64,000 nucleotides of DNA, taken from positions 558,001-622,000 of the forward strand of contig NZ_CP041217.1 in NCBI RefSeq assembly GCF_006542275.1, in the 5' to 3' direction. Both the position numbers and the translations under genes were made by a program. Source of the stretch: Saccharibacillus brassicae. Lineage in GTDB: Bacteria > Bacillota > Bacilli > Paenibacillales > Paenibacillaceae. Of the stretch, positions 7,869-18,100 are shown piece by piece. The notes beneath the pieces are model-generated. The model was not told the DNA's origin, did not search any database, and was given only the letters and a program-made list of their open reading frames with translations. The stretch's first letter is position 1. Each line of letters begins with the position of its first letter.

Positions 7869-10800
7869 TCCGAACTCCCCCTTCTTCCCAGTAGGGCCAG
7901 TTTATACTGATCGTCTTACCTGAACGTTTGTTACGAATCTGAAGATTCTCACGATATTCCGCAAAGGAATTAAGGAAGCTGTTGGCATAGGCATAATCTG
8001 ACTGTCCGACATTACCCAGGTGCGACACAGATGAGAATAAAATAAAGAAATCTAACGATTCCTCTTTGGAAGCCTCATCTAACCAAATGGTGCCATTCAC
8101 TTTAGGAGCCAGCACAGCCTTCATTTCTTCGTAAGATTTATTTACGATTAACTTGTCATCAAGGACACCTGCACAATGGATGATACCGTGCAGCGCCTGG
8201 AATCGGGCCCGTATTTGGGCTAGCGCACTTTCGACCTCTTCGCGTACGAACATATCTGCCTGAATATAGAGAACTTCCGAGCCTAACGATTCCAGCTCCT
8301 CAAGTAAAGTTTGTTTTTCGTCGTCCAGAGACGATCGACCAATCAGCGCCAATCTTGCTTGTGTCGTGCTAGCAAGATGCTTAGCCAACACAAGCCCGAT
8401 CCCGCCCATCCCTCCGGTAATAAGATAGACGCCGTTGTTTCGGAAGGGCATCGGCTTATCGGTGGTCTCTTGTTCGAAATTCCCTTCTTTTAAACGCTTC
8501 ACGAATCGACCTTCTTCTGTGTACCGAATTTCATCGCCATCCTCCGCTGCGAATTCGGCTGCTGCAATGTGTTCAGTAAGAACAGCTTCCGATTGAAGCC
8601 GGACAATTTTGTAAGCTAATTTCGGATACTCCAGCCGGACGGTTTTGGCAAAGCCGCTTATCGCTTCGCTGAGAGCCGAAGCAATGGTGCTCTCCTCGTT
8701 ATAGATAAGTAGTAGCTTCACTTTTTCGTACGGAGCGACTTCCGTTAGAGACTTCGTCAAATAAAACAACGAGTATATTCCCTCGTTCATTACCACATCC
8801 AGCTCATAAGAAGACGAATGATGCGACCACATGTGAACAATCTGACTTGGCAGTCTATCTTTCTGCTTAAGATCAGAGAGAAGCTTGCGATAATCGTCTT
8901 GTCGCTCCGGATTAATCACATAATTATCGTTGAGGCCATCTTTGAATGCTTCGCCAGGCTTCACGAGAATGATAGGAAAATCCGATTTGAAGGCATCCCG
9001 CGCTTGTTCGCTGTCGGTAAAAATAAGTAGCGGCCCGGATATGTTGCCAGGATGTAGCTCCAAAGTCGCCTTCTCCCAAGAGTTGTGATAATACAAGGTT
9101 TCCAGCTTATCTGAAGTTGAAGGACCCGTTTCCAATGTAGTCGTAATGGTTCGAATCGAATAGTTCCGAATGAAGGCCACTATACGGCCTTGTGGATCAT
9201 ATAAGTTCAAATTGAACTTTGAAGCACCTGTCTTGTTAGAATCCTGATCCGTCCGTGTCGCATAGACATAGCATTGCTTCGGGAATGGCCGTATCACTTC
9301 GACCTCATCAATGGAGAACGGCATGAAAGGCGAAGTATCTCTTCCCTGTAGCAGCCCGACGATCGTCTGCAGGCACCCTTCCAGCAAGGAAGGGTGCAGC
9401 GTAAAGGCATCGAAGTTCCCTTCTCTCTCAACCGGCAATTCGATTCGCGATATCGCTTCGGATTCGTTATAATAAAGCGCCTTAATTGGCCGGAATGTCG
9501 GGCCGTATTGGTAGACATCCGCAGAAGCATTCGATTCATAGAAATCGGTATGCTCGATACGATCTGAGCATCTTTCCAAGCAGCTCTCTATATCAAAGAT
9601 TTCATGTGATTGCTCGATATTCCGCTCTGTATCCATATCCGGGTGAACTTCAAGCTTTCCTTGCGCGTGAATGACCTGCTGTTCCTGTTCGTAGGTACAT
9701 ACTTTAAATTCGATCTCATGATCAAGCGGGGTAAGTACAATTTCCATATCACGAGACGTCCCCACAATGATGGGACGTGCCCAAACGATCTGCTTAATCT
9801 TATGGATCTTCCGCTTTGCCGCCAGCTCACCGGCTGCCCTACCCATCTCGATGTAGGCTACGCCTGGCAAAACCTTTTGATGATGGATGACATGATCCAC
9901 AAGGAAAAATTCGTTACCTGTTAGTGTTGTCGTATATTTCTGCGCCACAAAATCCGACGTATTACGGTCGATGAACGGATGAAGCTTTTGGGCTGCTTCC
10001 TTTGCTATTGCCGCCACAGGCTTAGTAGAGGATTCCGCTTTCCAATACCTCTCTTGCGCAAACGGATACGTCGGAAGACTGACGCGGCGAGGACGCGGGG
10101 CATTATTATAGAATAAGGTCCAATCCAGATTCAGCCCGTTTACCCACAGCATAGCTAGTTTTTTCTTTTTATCCTTCATGATCCATTTGCCAATCAACTC
10201 AGTTGAATCCTCATCCCGCTCAAACCATTGAATAGATGCTTCGGCCTGCTTGGCCTGCTTCTCAAAACAATTATCGATGTTCATCTTGCCTTCCACATAA
10301 GCCTCCAGTTTGCCGATTAAATCTTCGGTATCATTGACCAGAAAGATAACTCGGCTACTCATCGTTTCACGGCCAACCTGCAGCGTAAATGCGATATCCG
10401 ATAAATTCGGATGGCGATTGCCGCTTCTCATATAGTGAAGGAGCTCAAGCGCGTACGCTTTGAGACGATCGTCGTTTCTGGCTGATAGAGGAATCAAATA
10501 AGAAAGACCGTAATCTGATTCTGCAAGGCTTTCAACCGGTTTCATCTCGGTATATTTCTCGAAAATGGCATGAGCATTTGTCCCGCCAATCCCGAACGAA
10601 CTAAGTGCCGCCCGGTATGGATGAGGGCGATTCTCCAAACTTTGTAGCTGATCTACTACATAGAAAGGTGAGTGACGTAAATCGATCTCACGATTCGCTT
10701 CCTTGAAATTCAGTGACGCGGGGATCTGATTGTGATACAAGCTTAATGCGACCTTAATACAACCCGCCAAGCCTGCGGCAGTATCCAGATGTCCAATGTT

Positions 10801-13800
10801 CGTTTTAACCGATCCGATTCCGCAAAATTGCCGTTTTGTCGTGTATTGATTGTAGATTTGGCTAAGTGCAGCAATTTCGATCGGATCGCCCAGCTTGGTG
10901 CCCGTTCCATGCGCTTCGATGTAGCCGATGGTTTCCGGATCGATCTTCGTTGATTCCAGTGTACTTTGAATGACGTTGGCCTGCCCTTTTATGCTGGGTG
11001 CATAAAATCCAACTTTGTCCGACCCGTCGTTATTCAACTTAATGTCTCTTAACAGTGCATAGATATTGTCCCCATCTTCGATGGCCTTCTTCGCAGACTT
11101 CAGTACGATGACAGCGGCGCCTTCTCCGCCAATCATCCCGTCAGCCGAAGCATCAAAGGCTTTCAAATGACCGTCTCCCGAAAAATTCAGACCTGGCATA
11201 TGGACATAGCCAGCACTAGTTGAAGAGTGAATTGTCGATGCCCCGACTAGAGCGTAGTCGCTCTCTCCCGAACGCAGGCTTTGAAACGCGGAATACATCC
11301 CTGCTAAAGACGAGGAACAATTGGAATGGACAGAAAAGCTCGGTCCTTTCAGTCCCAGTTGGTATGAGATCATCGTCGGAATCGTCCCCGCTTGGCCTAG
11401 TATCCATGATACATACGTATCGGCGTCATCGACGACATGAACCTGTTTCGGATCGTCTGGCGCCTGATAGAAGTTGTTGCTTGAGGACATGTACACGGCT
11501 GTGTTCGGAATATCCTGAGCACGGTAACCGGCATCCTCTACCGCTTTCCAGGAATGAAGCAGTAAAAGCCTCATCTGCGGATCCATCATTTCCGCATCCT
11601 TAGGCGAAATTTTGAAAAACTCGGGATCGAACAATTCTTTGCCATCTATCGTTAATTGGATAGGCACATACGACGGATTCTCAATAAGCTGTTTGTCGAT
11701 GTTTAACTCGTTTAACTCTTCTTCGGATAGTAGACGAACACTTTCTTTTCCTTCCCGCAAGTTCTCCCAAAATTGACGGTAGTTGTTGGCATCGGAAAAC
11801 TGACACGAGATGCCTATGATAGCCATGCTATCTTCAACATAGGCCGGATACTCGTGTTGCTGGTTACCGCCCTTGCTGTTTTTACCTGTGGGGTACAACG
11901 GAGTCTGTATGGCTTCAGGAAGACTCTTCACTTGAACATGGAGCTGTCCCTCACTTTTTAAATCCAGGATAAATTTACTTAACTCTCTAACATTGGCATG
12001 CTCAAAGAGGTTCGTTACCTTAATTTCGCAGTCCAGCTTCCTGCTAATCCGATCCGCTGCCGCTACAGCAGTGAAGGAGTCTCCGCCTGCATCAAAAAAT
12101 CCGTCTTCCATGCTAATTTCATCAACGCCGATAACGTCCTTCCAAATCGCCACAATAATTTGTTCGGTTTCCGACTCCGACATCGCATTCATTGCTACGC
12201 GATCCGGTTGTACTTCATTTCGTTTGGATAGCTCTAATCGGTTCACTTTGCCATTTGGCGTCAGCGGGATCGACTCAATCTCCGTAAATACGCTCGGAAC
12301 CATATGAGCAGGAAGCCATTTCTTCATATACCTACGCAGTTCTTTCAGAACGAGATCACAGTGGCGCTCCTGACCACTGCGCACATAATACGCTCTTAGC
12401 TGTACATGCTCTTGATGATTGTGAATAACGACGGCACTTTCACGAATCCCCGGATATAGATTGAGTCTTGTTTCAATTTCGTTCAGTTCGATCCGGAATC
12501 CATGCAGTTTCACTTGGTTGTCGATCCGTCCTAAATATTCAATTTCGCCGCCTGCGAGCCATCTTGCCGAATCTCCAGTCCGATAAAGCTTGGTACCTGG
12601 TTGAAATGGATTGTCGATGAACCGTTCCGACGTAAGCTTAGGCAAATTTAAATACCCTCTGGCTAATCCATCTCCGCCAATATAGAGCTCGCCCGGAATG
12701 GAAACAGGGACCGGCATCATTCGGTCATTCAGAATATAGATTTGCGTATTGGCGATCGGCTTGCCGATTGTGATCGGTTCATTCGGTTTAATCTGCTTGA
12801 GCGTAGACCATATCGTCGTTTCCGTCGGTCCAAACATATTCCAGACTTCGCTATTCGTTTCCAAAAAGAACTGCTTTAACCGCTCCGGAAGAGCTTCGCC
12901 TCCACATAGAATTTTAATTTGTTCTTCGTTCCGCCAACCATAAAGAAAAAGCGCCGTCCACATCGCGGGCGTCGCTTGCATTATCGTAGGTCGAACGACT
13001 TTAATTTCCTGCTGAAGTAACTCGACGTTCTTTTGTTTAGCCGTACTGCAAATATAACAGGCCGCACCGCTGATTAGAGGCAGATACAATTCCAAGCCGG
13101 CAATATCAAAGCAATACGTAGTTACGGCGAGCAATTTATCTTCGGACGTAATAGCGGGTTTCCGTCCCATCGATTGCAGGAAATTAGTCAGAGCGACATG
13201 CGGAATCATAACTCCTTTTGGGTTACCTGTGCTGCCGGACGTATAAATCACGTAGGCTAAATGATCTGACCCTGATGGTTTCTGCATTACCACCTGGCCA
13301 CTTGCCGTTTTTTCGATGGTCTCCCAATACGTATCCAGCGGGATGGCTGTAACTTCATTACTTAATAGTTCATTCAACTTGTTCATTAATGCCGATTGAC
13401 TGATAACAATGGATATCTGGCTGTCTTCGATCATATAGCTCAAGCGTTCAGACGGATATTCCGGGTCTAAAGGAACATAGGCGCCACCGGATTTAAGAAT
13501 CCCTAGCAAACCAACGATCATATGTAATGATCGTTCGAAGCTGATCCCCACCAGGCTATCGGGCTTAACCCCTTGTCGCTGCAAATAGATTGCAAGCTTC
13601 GTGCTTCTCTCGTCCAATTCCCGGTAGGTGAGCGACACGTTCTCATAGATAACTGCGGTCGCCTCGGGCGTTTTCCTAACCTGTTCTTCAAATAATTCAT
13701 GTACGCATTTGTTCTTCGAGTACGTGATCTCTGTCGCATTCCAATTCAAGAGAATGGTTTGTTCTTCTTCCGCTGAAAGTAGCGGATATTGTCCAAGCGC

Positions 13801-15192
13801 ACGCTCCCCGTTACCGATCACTTCTTCCGTTAATCGTACAAAGTATTCGGTCATCCGCTTGATCGTTGAGTCATGGTAAAGGTCAGGATTGTACTTCATA
13901 TTAAGTTGGAAGCGATCGCCGTGCTCAAATACTTCTAACGCAAGTCCGTATTCTCCTTCCTGATGAATCTCCTCCACTAGCTCAAAATCTAGAGCGTTAT
14001 GATAATCCGCAAACTGCTTCATCTGGCTGGAAGAAATAAAATTTTGATAGAAATATCCGACCTGGAATACCGGCGCATTCGATATCGAGCGAGGCAAATT
14101 CAGTTCTCTTACCATTGCAGAGAACGGATAGTCCGAATGATCCATTCCGTCGAGCATCGTCAACTGTAACTGTTCAGCAAACTTCGTAAAGCCTTCCTCT
14201 TCGTCAATTCGACTACGAATTGGAATCATGTTGATGAAATAACCGATTAACGACTCGAATCTCTCTTCCGGCCTTCCTAAGCTTGCCATTCCGACAATCA
14301 GCTCGCGCTGATTTGAATATTGATGTAGCAGCACCTTAAACACAGCTAGGAAAAAAGCCGGCAGACTGATGCGCTGAAGTTTGGAAAACGATTTGATTTT
14401 ATCTTTAAGCTCGGACGGAATAGAAACGCGATGCGTCTTCCCTTTAAATGTGGCTGCAGAATGACGCGGCAGATCGGTTGGGAGGTCTAAGATCGACAGT
14501 GTACCCGACAATTGCTGCTTCCAGTAGGCACGATGCTCTTCCCCTTTCCTGCTTGCCAGCATTTCCTGTTCCCAATCGATAAAATCATAATAGTGTGAGG
14601 AAGAGGAAACGCTTGTTAGCGATTCCCCCTTTGCAAGAGCAATATAAGCATCCAATAAGGACTTTACGAGAATTGCAACTGAACTGCCGTCAAAAATAAT
14701 ATGGTGGACATTGATTAACACCCAGTGCTCGGTCTCGGATCGCTCGAACACATGAACTCGCATTAATGGACCTGCATTAAACGAGAAGGACTCGCTAGCC
14801 TTCGTACGAATAAATGGGATAATCTCTTCATAAAACAAATGGGAAATATCCCCTCTCGTGATTGCTAGTTTCTGTGATTGCCGAGAGGTTTGAAAAGGAA
14901 CACCGTTTTCCTCTTCAATGACAGTCTTTAATATCGGATGCTGCTCCAACATATACTCCAGCGCTTGCCTGAACAAATTAACATCCAGTCGTTTTCGAAT
15001 ACGGAAGCAGATCGGCAGATTGTAGGCGCTCATGCCGGGTGCTACTTTCTCCAGCATCCATAGACCCTTCTGTCCCTCGGATAGCGTTTTTTTTGCCAAA
15101 AATTGAGGGGTCAGCTCTTGAAGCTTTTGACGTAGCTCGGATGTTGATAATTTGCCTTCTCTATACTTGTCCAACAACTCTTTCGCTATCAT
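7855..15192 (-). CDS. Hybrid NRPS/PKS: C-A(Gly)-PCP-KS-DH-KR(N-terminal part)
   Basis: ATG 15192 is preferred because it forms a TAATG overlap with the upstream stop behind an AGGAG site; an in-frame ATG lies 7 codons earlier. Residue numbers below count from that earlier ATG. The order is: condensation domain (about 40-480) with HHIIFDG (170-176); adenylation domain (about 495-1000) with SGSTGNPKG and GPTETT; PCP (GGDS, Ser1046); KS (from 1129) with Cys1299, HGTGT and NIGHLD; DH (about 1745-2030); and KR from about 2040. The A-domain specificity residues read D-I-L-Q-L-G-M-I-W-K, one change from a known glycine code, so glycine is predicted. In the DH, HxxxGxxxxP has His in place of Gly (His1774, His1778) and the second-motif Asp is Glu1945, so activity is uncertain. 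The KR has a GVLDD motif (B-type) and ends abruptly after NWPYWEEGG; the rest is in the next gene. Confidence 0.93.
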   Translation of the reverse strand: MIAKELLDKYREGKLSTSELRQKLQELTPQFLAKKTLSEGQKGLWMLEKVAPGMSAYNLPICFRIRKRLDVNLFRQALEYMLEQHPILKTVIEEENGVPFQTSRQSQKLAITRGDISHLFYEEIIPFIRTKASESFSFNAGPLMRVHVFERSETEHWVLINVHHIIFDGSSVAILVKSLLDAYIALAKGESLTSVSSSSHYYDFIDWEQEMLASRKGEEHRAYWKQQLSGTLSILDLPTDLPRHSAATFKGKTHRVSIPSELKDKIKSFSKLQRISLPAFFLAVFKVLLHQYSNQRELIVGMASLGRPEERFESLIGYFINMIPIRSRIDEEEGFTKFAEQLQLTMLDGMDHSDYPFSAMVRELNLPRSISNAPVFQVGYFYQNFISSSQMKQFADYHNALDFELVEEIHQEGEYGLALEVFEHGDRFQLNMKYNPDLYHDSTIKRMTEYFVRLTEEVIGNGERALGQYPLLSAEEEQTILLNWNATEITYSKNKCVHELFEEQVRKTPEATAVIYENVSLTYRELDERSTKLAIYLQRQGVKPDSLVGISFERSLHMIVGLLGILKSGGAYVPLDPEYPSERLSYMIEDSQISIVISQSALMNKLNELLSNEVTAIPLDTYWETIEKTASGQVVMQKPSGSDHLAYVIYTSGSTGNPKGVMIPHVALTNFLQSMGRKPAITSEDKLLAVTTYCFDIAGLELYLPLISGAACYICSTAKQKNVELLQQEIKVVRPTIMQATPAMWTALFLYGWRNEEQIKILCGGEALPERLKQFFLETNSEVWNMFGPTETTIWSTLKQIKPNEPITIGKPIANTQIYILNDRMMPVPVSIPGELYIGGDGLARGYLNLPKLTSERFIDNPFQPGTKLYRTGDSARWLAGGEIEYLGRIDNQVKLHGFRIELNEIETRLNLYPGIRESAVVIHNHQEHVQLRAYYVRSGQERHCDLVLKELRRYMKKWLPAHMVPSVFTEIESIPLTPNGKVNRLELSKRNEVQPDRVAMNAMSESETEQIIVAIWKDVIGVDEISMEDGFFDAGGDSFTAVAAADRISRKLDCEIKVTNLFEHANVRELSKFILDLKSEGQLHVQVKSLPEAIQTPLYPTGKNSKGGNQQHEYPAYVEDSMAIIGISCQFSDANNYRQFWENLREGKESVRLLSEEELNELNIDKQLIENPSYVPIQLTIDGKELFDPEFFKISPKDAEMMDPQMRLLLLHSWKAVEDAGYRAQDIPNTAVYMSSSNNFYQAPDDPKQVHVVDDADTYVSWILGQAGTIPTMISYQLGLKGPSFSVHSNCSSSLAGMYSAFQSLRSGESDYALVGASTIHSSTSAGYVHMPGLNFSGDGHLKAFDASADGMIGGEGAAVIVLKSAKKAIEDGDNIYALLRDIKLNNDGSDKVGFYAPSIKGQANVIQSTLESTKIDPETIGYIEAHGTGTKLGDPIEIAALSQIYNQYTTKRQFCGIGSVKTNIGHLDTAAGLAGCIKVALSLYHNQIPASLNFKEANREIDLRHSPFYVVDQLQSLENRPHPYRAALSSFGIGGTNAHAIFEKYTEMKPVESLAESDYGLSYLIPLSARNDDRLKAYALELLHYMRSGNRHPNLSDIAFTLQVGRETMSSRVIFLVNDTEDLIGKLEAYVEGKMNIDNCFEKQAKQAEASIQWFERDEDSTELIGKWIMKDKKKKLAMLWVNGLNLDWTLFYNNAPRPRRVSLPTYPFAQERYWKAESSTKPVAAIAKEAAQKLHPFIDRNTSDFVAQKYTTTLTGNEFFLVDHVIHHQKVLPGVAYIEMGRAAGELAAKRKIHKIKQIVWARPIIVGTSRDMEIVLTPLDHEIEFKVCTYEQEQQVIHAQGKLEVHPDMDTERNIEQSHEIFDIESCLERCSDRIEHTDFYESNASADVYQYGPTFRPIKALYYNESEAISRIELPVEREGNFDAFTLHPSLLEGCLQTIVGLLQGRDTSPFMPFSIDEVEVIRPFPKQCYVYATRTDQDSNKTGASKFNLNLYDPQGRIVAFIRNYSIRTITTTLETGPSTSDKLETLYYHNSWEKATLELHPGNISGPLLIFTDSEQARDAFKSDFPIILVKPGEAFKDGLNDNYVINPERQDDYRKLLSDLKQKDRLPSQIVHMWSHHSSSYELDVVMNEGIYSLFYLTKSLTEVAPYEKVKLLLIYNEESTIASALSEAISGFAKTVRLEYPKLAYKIVRLQSEAVLTEHIAAAEFAAEDGDEIRYTEEGRFVKRLKEGNFEQETTDKPMPFRNNGVYLITGGMGGIGLVLAKHLASTTQARLALIGRSSLDDEKQTLLEELESLGSEVLYIQADMFVREEVESALAQIRARFQALHGIIHCAGVLDDKLIVNKSYEEMKAVLAPKVNGTIWLDEASKEESLDFFILFSSVSHLGNVGQSDYAYANSFLNSFAEYRENLQIRNKRSGKTISINWPYWEEGGVRNAIK

Positions 15193-18100
15193 TATCCATC
15201 TACTCCTATACATTTTTCTAGATCATCAAGCTTGATAATGCCTTGAATAAACTTCTCCATTGCTTCGATAACTTCTAGATCTTTGTATTCGCGCTGCATG
15301 TTTTCTTTAGTATCCTGATTGTTATGTTGACTAGTTCCCAGTTTTGGAACCAAGTATGCTGAAATGGAACGAATCGTTGGGCACTGAAGAAGTTCGCGAC
15401 CTGAAATCGTGAGATCGTAATGTTGTTCGACATTCCGAATAAATTTCATCATCAGAATCGAATCTACACCATAGTCTTGCAGGTCACGATTCACGTTGAT
15501 ACTTTGTTCAGCGATTTCGAGCTTCTCTGAGAAAAACCCGATGAGATACCTCTCGAGCTCTTCCTGAGTTGACATCACGACGTTGACCAAAGCATTATCA
15601 TCCACTCGAACTTCCTCATTCGACTTATCACGCTCCGTTAAACGTCTTTTTGTTTCCGCTGGAATCCAATAACGTTCCTTTTTGAACGGATAGGTCGGTA
15701 ACGGGATGAGCCGCGCTCTATCCTCATTAAATAATGCATTCCATGCCACTTTGCCGCCATTTACCCAGTGTATGGCGATGATGTCGAGATTTCCGCTCTG
15801 CACAAACTGTTGTACCAGCGACTCTTTTTCATTCATAAAGGAAAGCGCTTTTACTTGTAATGCCTCCTCTGCGTTGCCGGTAAAAATCGGAACTACGCTA
15901 TTGATCTGTTGACTGCCCTGATCGGCTTGCAAGTAATCATTCAGCCCCTGAATAAGTTCTTCTTTGCCTTTCGTTACAATGGCTAACCGACTCGGCATCG
16001 CTTCCCTTCCAGATTGAAGCGTATAGGCAAGGTCGGACAATGAGAGATGATCAGCCATGGAAATGTGATCATGCATCTGCTTTGCAACGGCATGAAGTCT
16101 TTCACGATCTGCAGCCGAAAAAATAAAAATTCGGCTTTGATCTTCAGCGATATGCTCATTCGATTCCTTCGAAGGATCGATATACTCTTCTATAACAGCA
16201 AAGGCATTCGTTCCGCTATTCGCGGATGTACTGATCGCACCCAGGCGCGATTGATCAGCGCATCTATTCCATGTCTGATCGCTTGCACTCGCCAGAAACG
16301 GCGCTTTTGAAAAATCAATATCAGGGTTACTCGTATTGAAATTATGCAGACCCAACATCGTCTGCTCTCTCATTGCCACCAGCATCGTTATTAAACTGAC
16401 GATCCCCGAAGCAGCAAACGTATGTCCGATTAACGGTTTAATCGAACTAATATAACCTAATGGCTTTTCAGATGAATAGCTCCCAAACGCTTTGCGCAAG
16501 CCGTCAATTTCTGCAGCATCTCCCAGTTTGGTCCCTACGCTATGCGAAATCATATATTGGATACCTGAAGGATCGATCTGGTATTTATCCAGCGTGTCGC
16601 TAATCAGCTCCGCTTGCCTGATCGGATTTGGCGCCATCATACCATGGCCTTTCCCGTTATAGTTGACACCACTGCCTTTGATGCAACCGTAAATATGATC
16701 CTTGTCGCGAATGGCCTTAGATAAAGGCTTGAGCAAAACGGCGGCAACAGCTTCACTCGGCACCATACCGTTTGCGCGGTCATCAAATACATGAGACTTC
16801 CCCGTAGGGGAAATCAAATCTAACATACTCATTCCGATATGCACTGATGGTGAGACGAACAGGTTGATACCACCAACTAGAGCCATTTCGCAATCGTCCT
16901 GGCGCAAAGCTTGGCAAGCTTGATGAAGGGCAACCAGACTGGAAGAGCAAGATGCCGTAATCGATAAATTAGGACCTTTCAAATCTAGTAAATAGGCAAT
17001 ACGAGCGGATAGAATGGCATTCTGATTGCTGTAAAACTGTCCCTGCTGCTTCACCATAAATCCATAATCACCTTCTTCAATCCCTACGTACACGCCGCAC
17101 GATTTCCCTTTTATTCTCTCTTCCATATACCCTGCATCTTCTAGCGCATGCCACGCCTCTTCCAGAAACAAGCGCTGGCATGGATCCATGATATGCGCTT
17201 CCTTCGGTGAAATTTTAAAAAATAACGGATCGAAGCGATCGATATCGGTAAGAAATCCTCCCCATTTCGAAGGACTTCTTCCAACTTCACCCGATGCTTC
17301 TCCATTATAGTCCCGCCAATCCCACCGATCTTTCGGAATCTCAGTAATGCTTTCTTTACGATGCTTCAGATTCTGCCAAAGCTTCTCCACCGAATCCGCC
17401 TGAGGGAATCGCCCACTCATCCCAATAATGGCGATTGGCTCAATTAATTTCTCCATGTTGGAGTGGATGTGGTCGAGATCCAATCCTTTATCTTTGCGCT
17501 CTTGTGGGGTATTGTCACTTTCGATCTCAGCTTTCCTTTCATTCAGTTCAATTTCCCCCTGATAAAAATGTTCGAGCGTTTCTTTATGATCCTGCACCAA
17601 ATATTCGCTAATCTTGCCGATCGTGGAATAACCGAGTAGTGAGGATGGCGTAATCTCAATGCCGTATAAGCTCGTGATCCTTCCAGCAAATTCGAACAAA
17701 TTGATGGAGTCAAAGCCGTATTCTAACAAATGCTCGTCCACGTCCAGTTTCTCGACAGGCACATGATGCAGCTGGCTGATTGCTTCTTTCAAGTCCCGCT
17801 CCACGAATCGCACGACGTCAAATGCTTCATTTGCTTTGCTGTTGCTGGTGTTTGAGAATGCAGGAGATTTGAAACGAACGATTTCTTGCTCCTGTTCCTG
17901 CTGTAATCTTAAAAATTTGTACACCATGCTCCTTTGGCCTGTCATAACCAAGTGCTGCGATTGAGGCGCCATCAAGATACGCTCAAAGATGGACAGTCCC
18001 TCTTCAGTTTCCAAATAACGCTGGCCACTAGATTTCAAGTATTTTTCGTTATTGTCCTGATCGAATCCCATGCCACCATCCCGCCACAGCGGCCAGTTGA

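Noticed and set aside
9294-9924. Several open frames on both strands inside the DH region of the NRPS/PKS gene
   Set aside because: They are shadow frames of a long real gene, with no ribosome sites and no recognisable domains.
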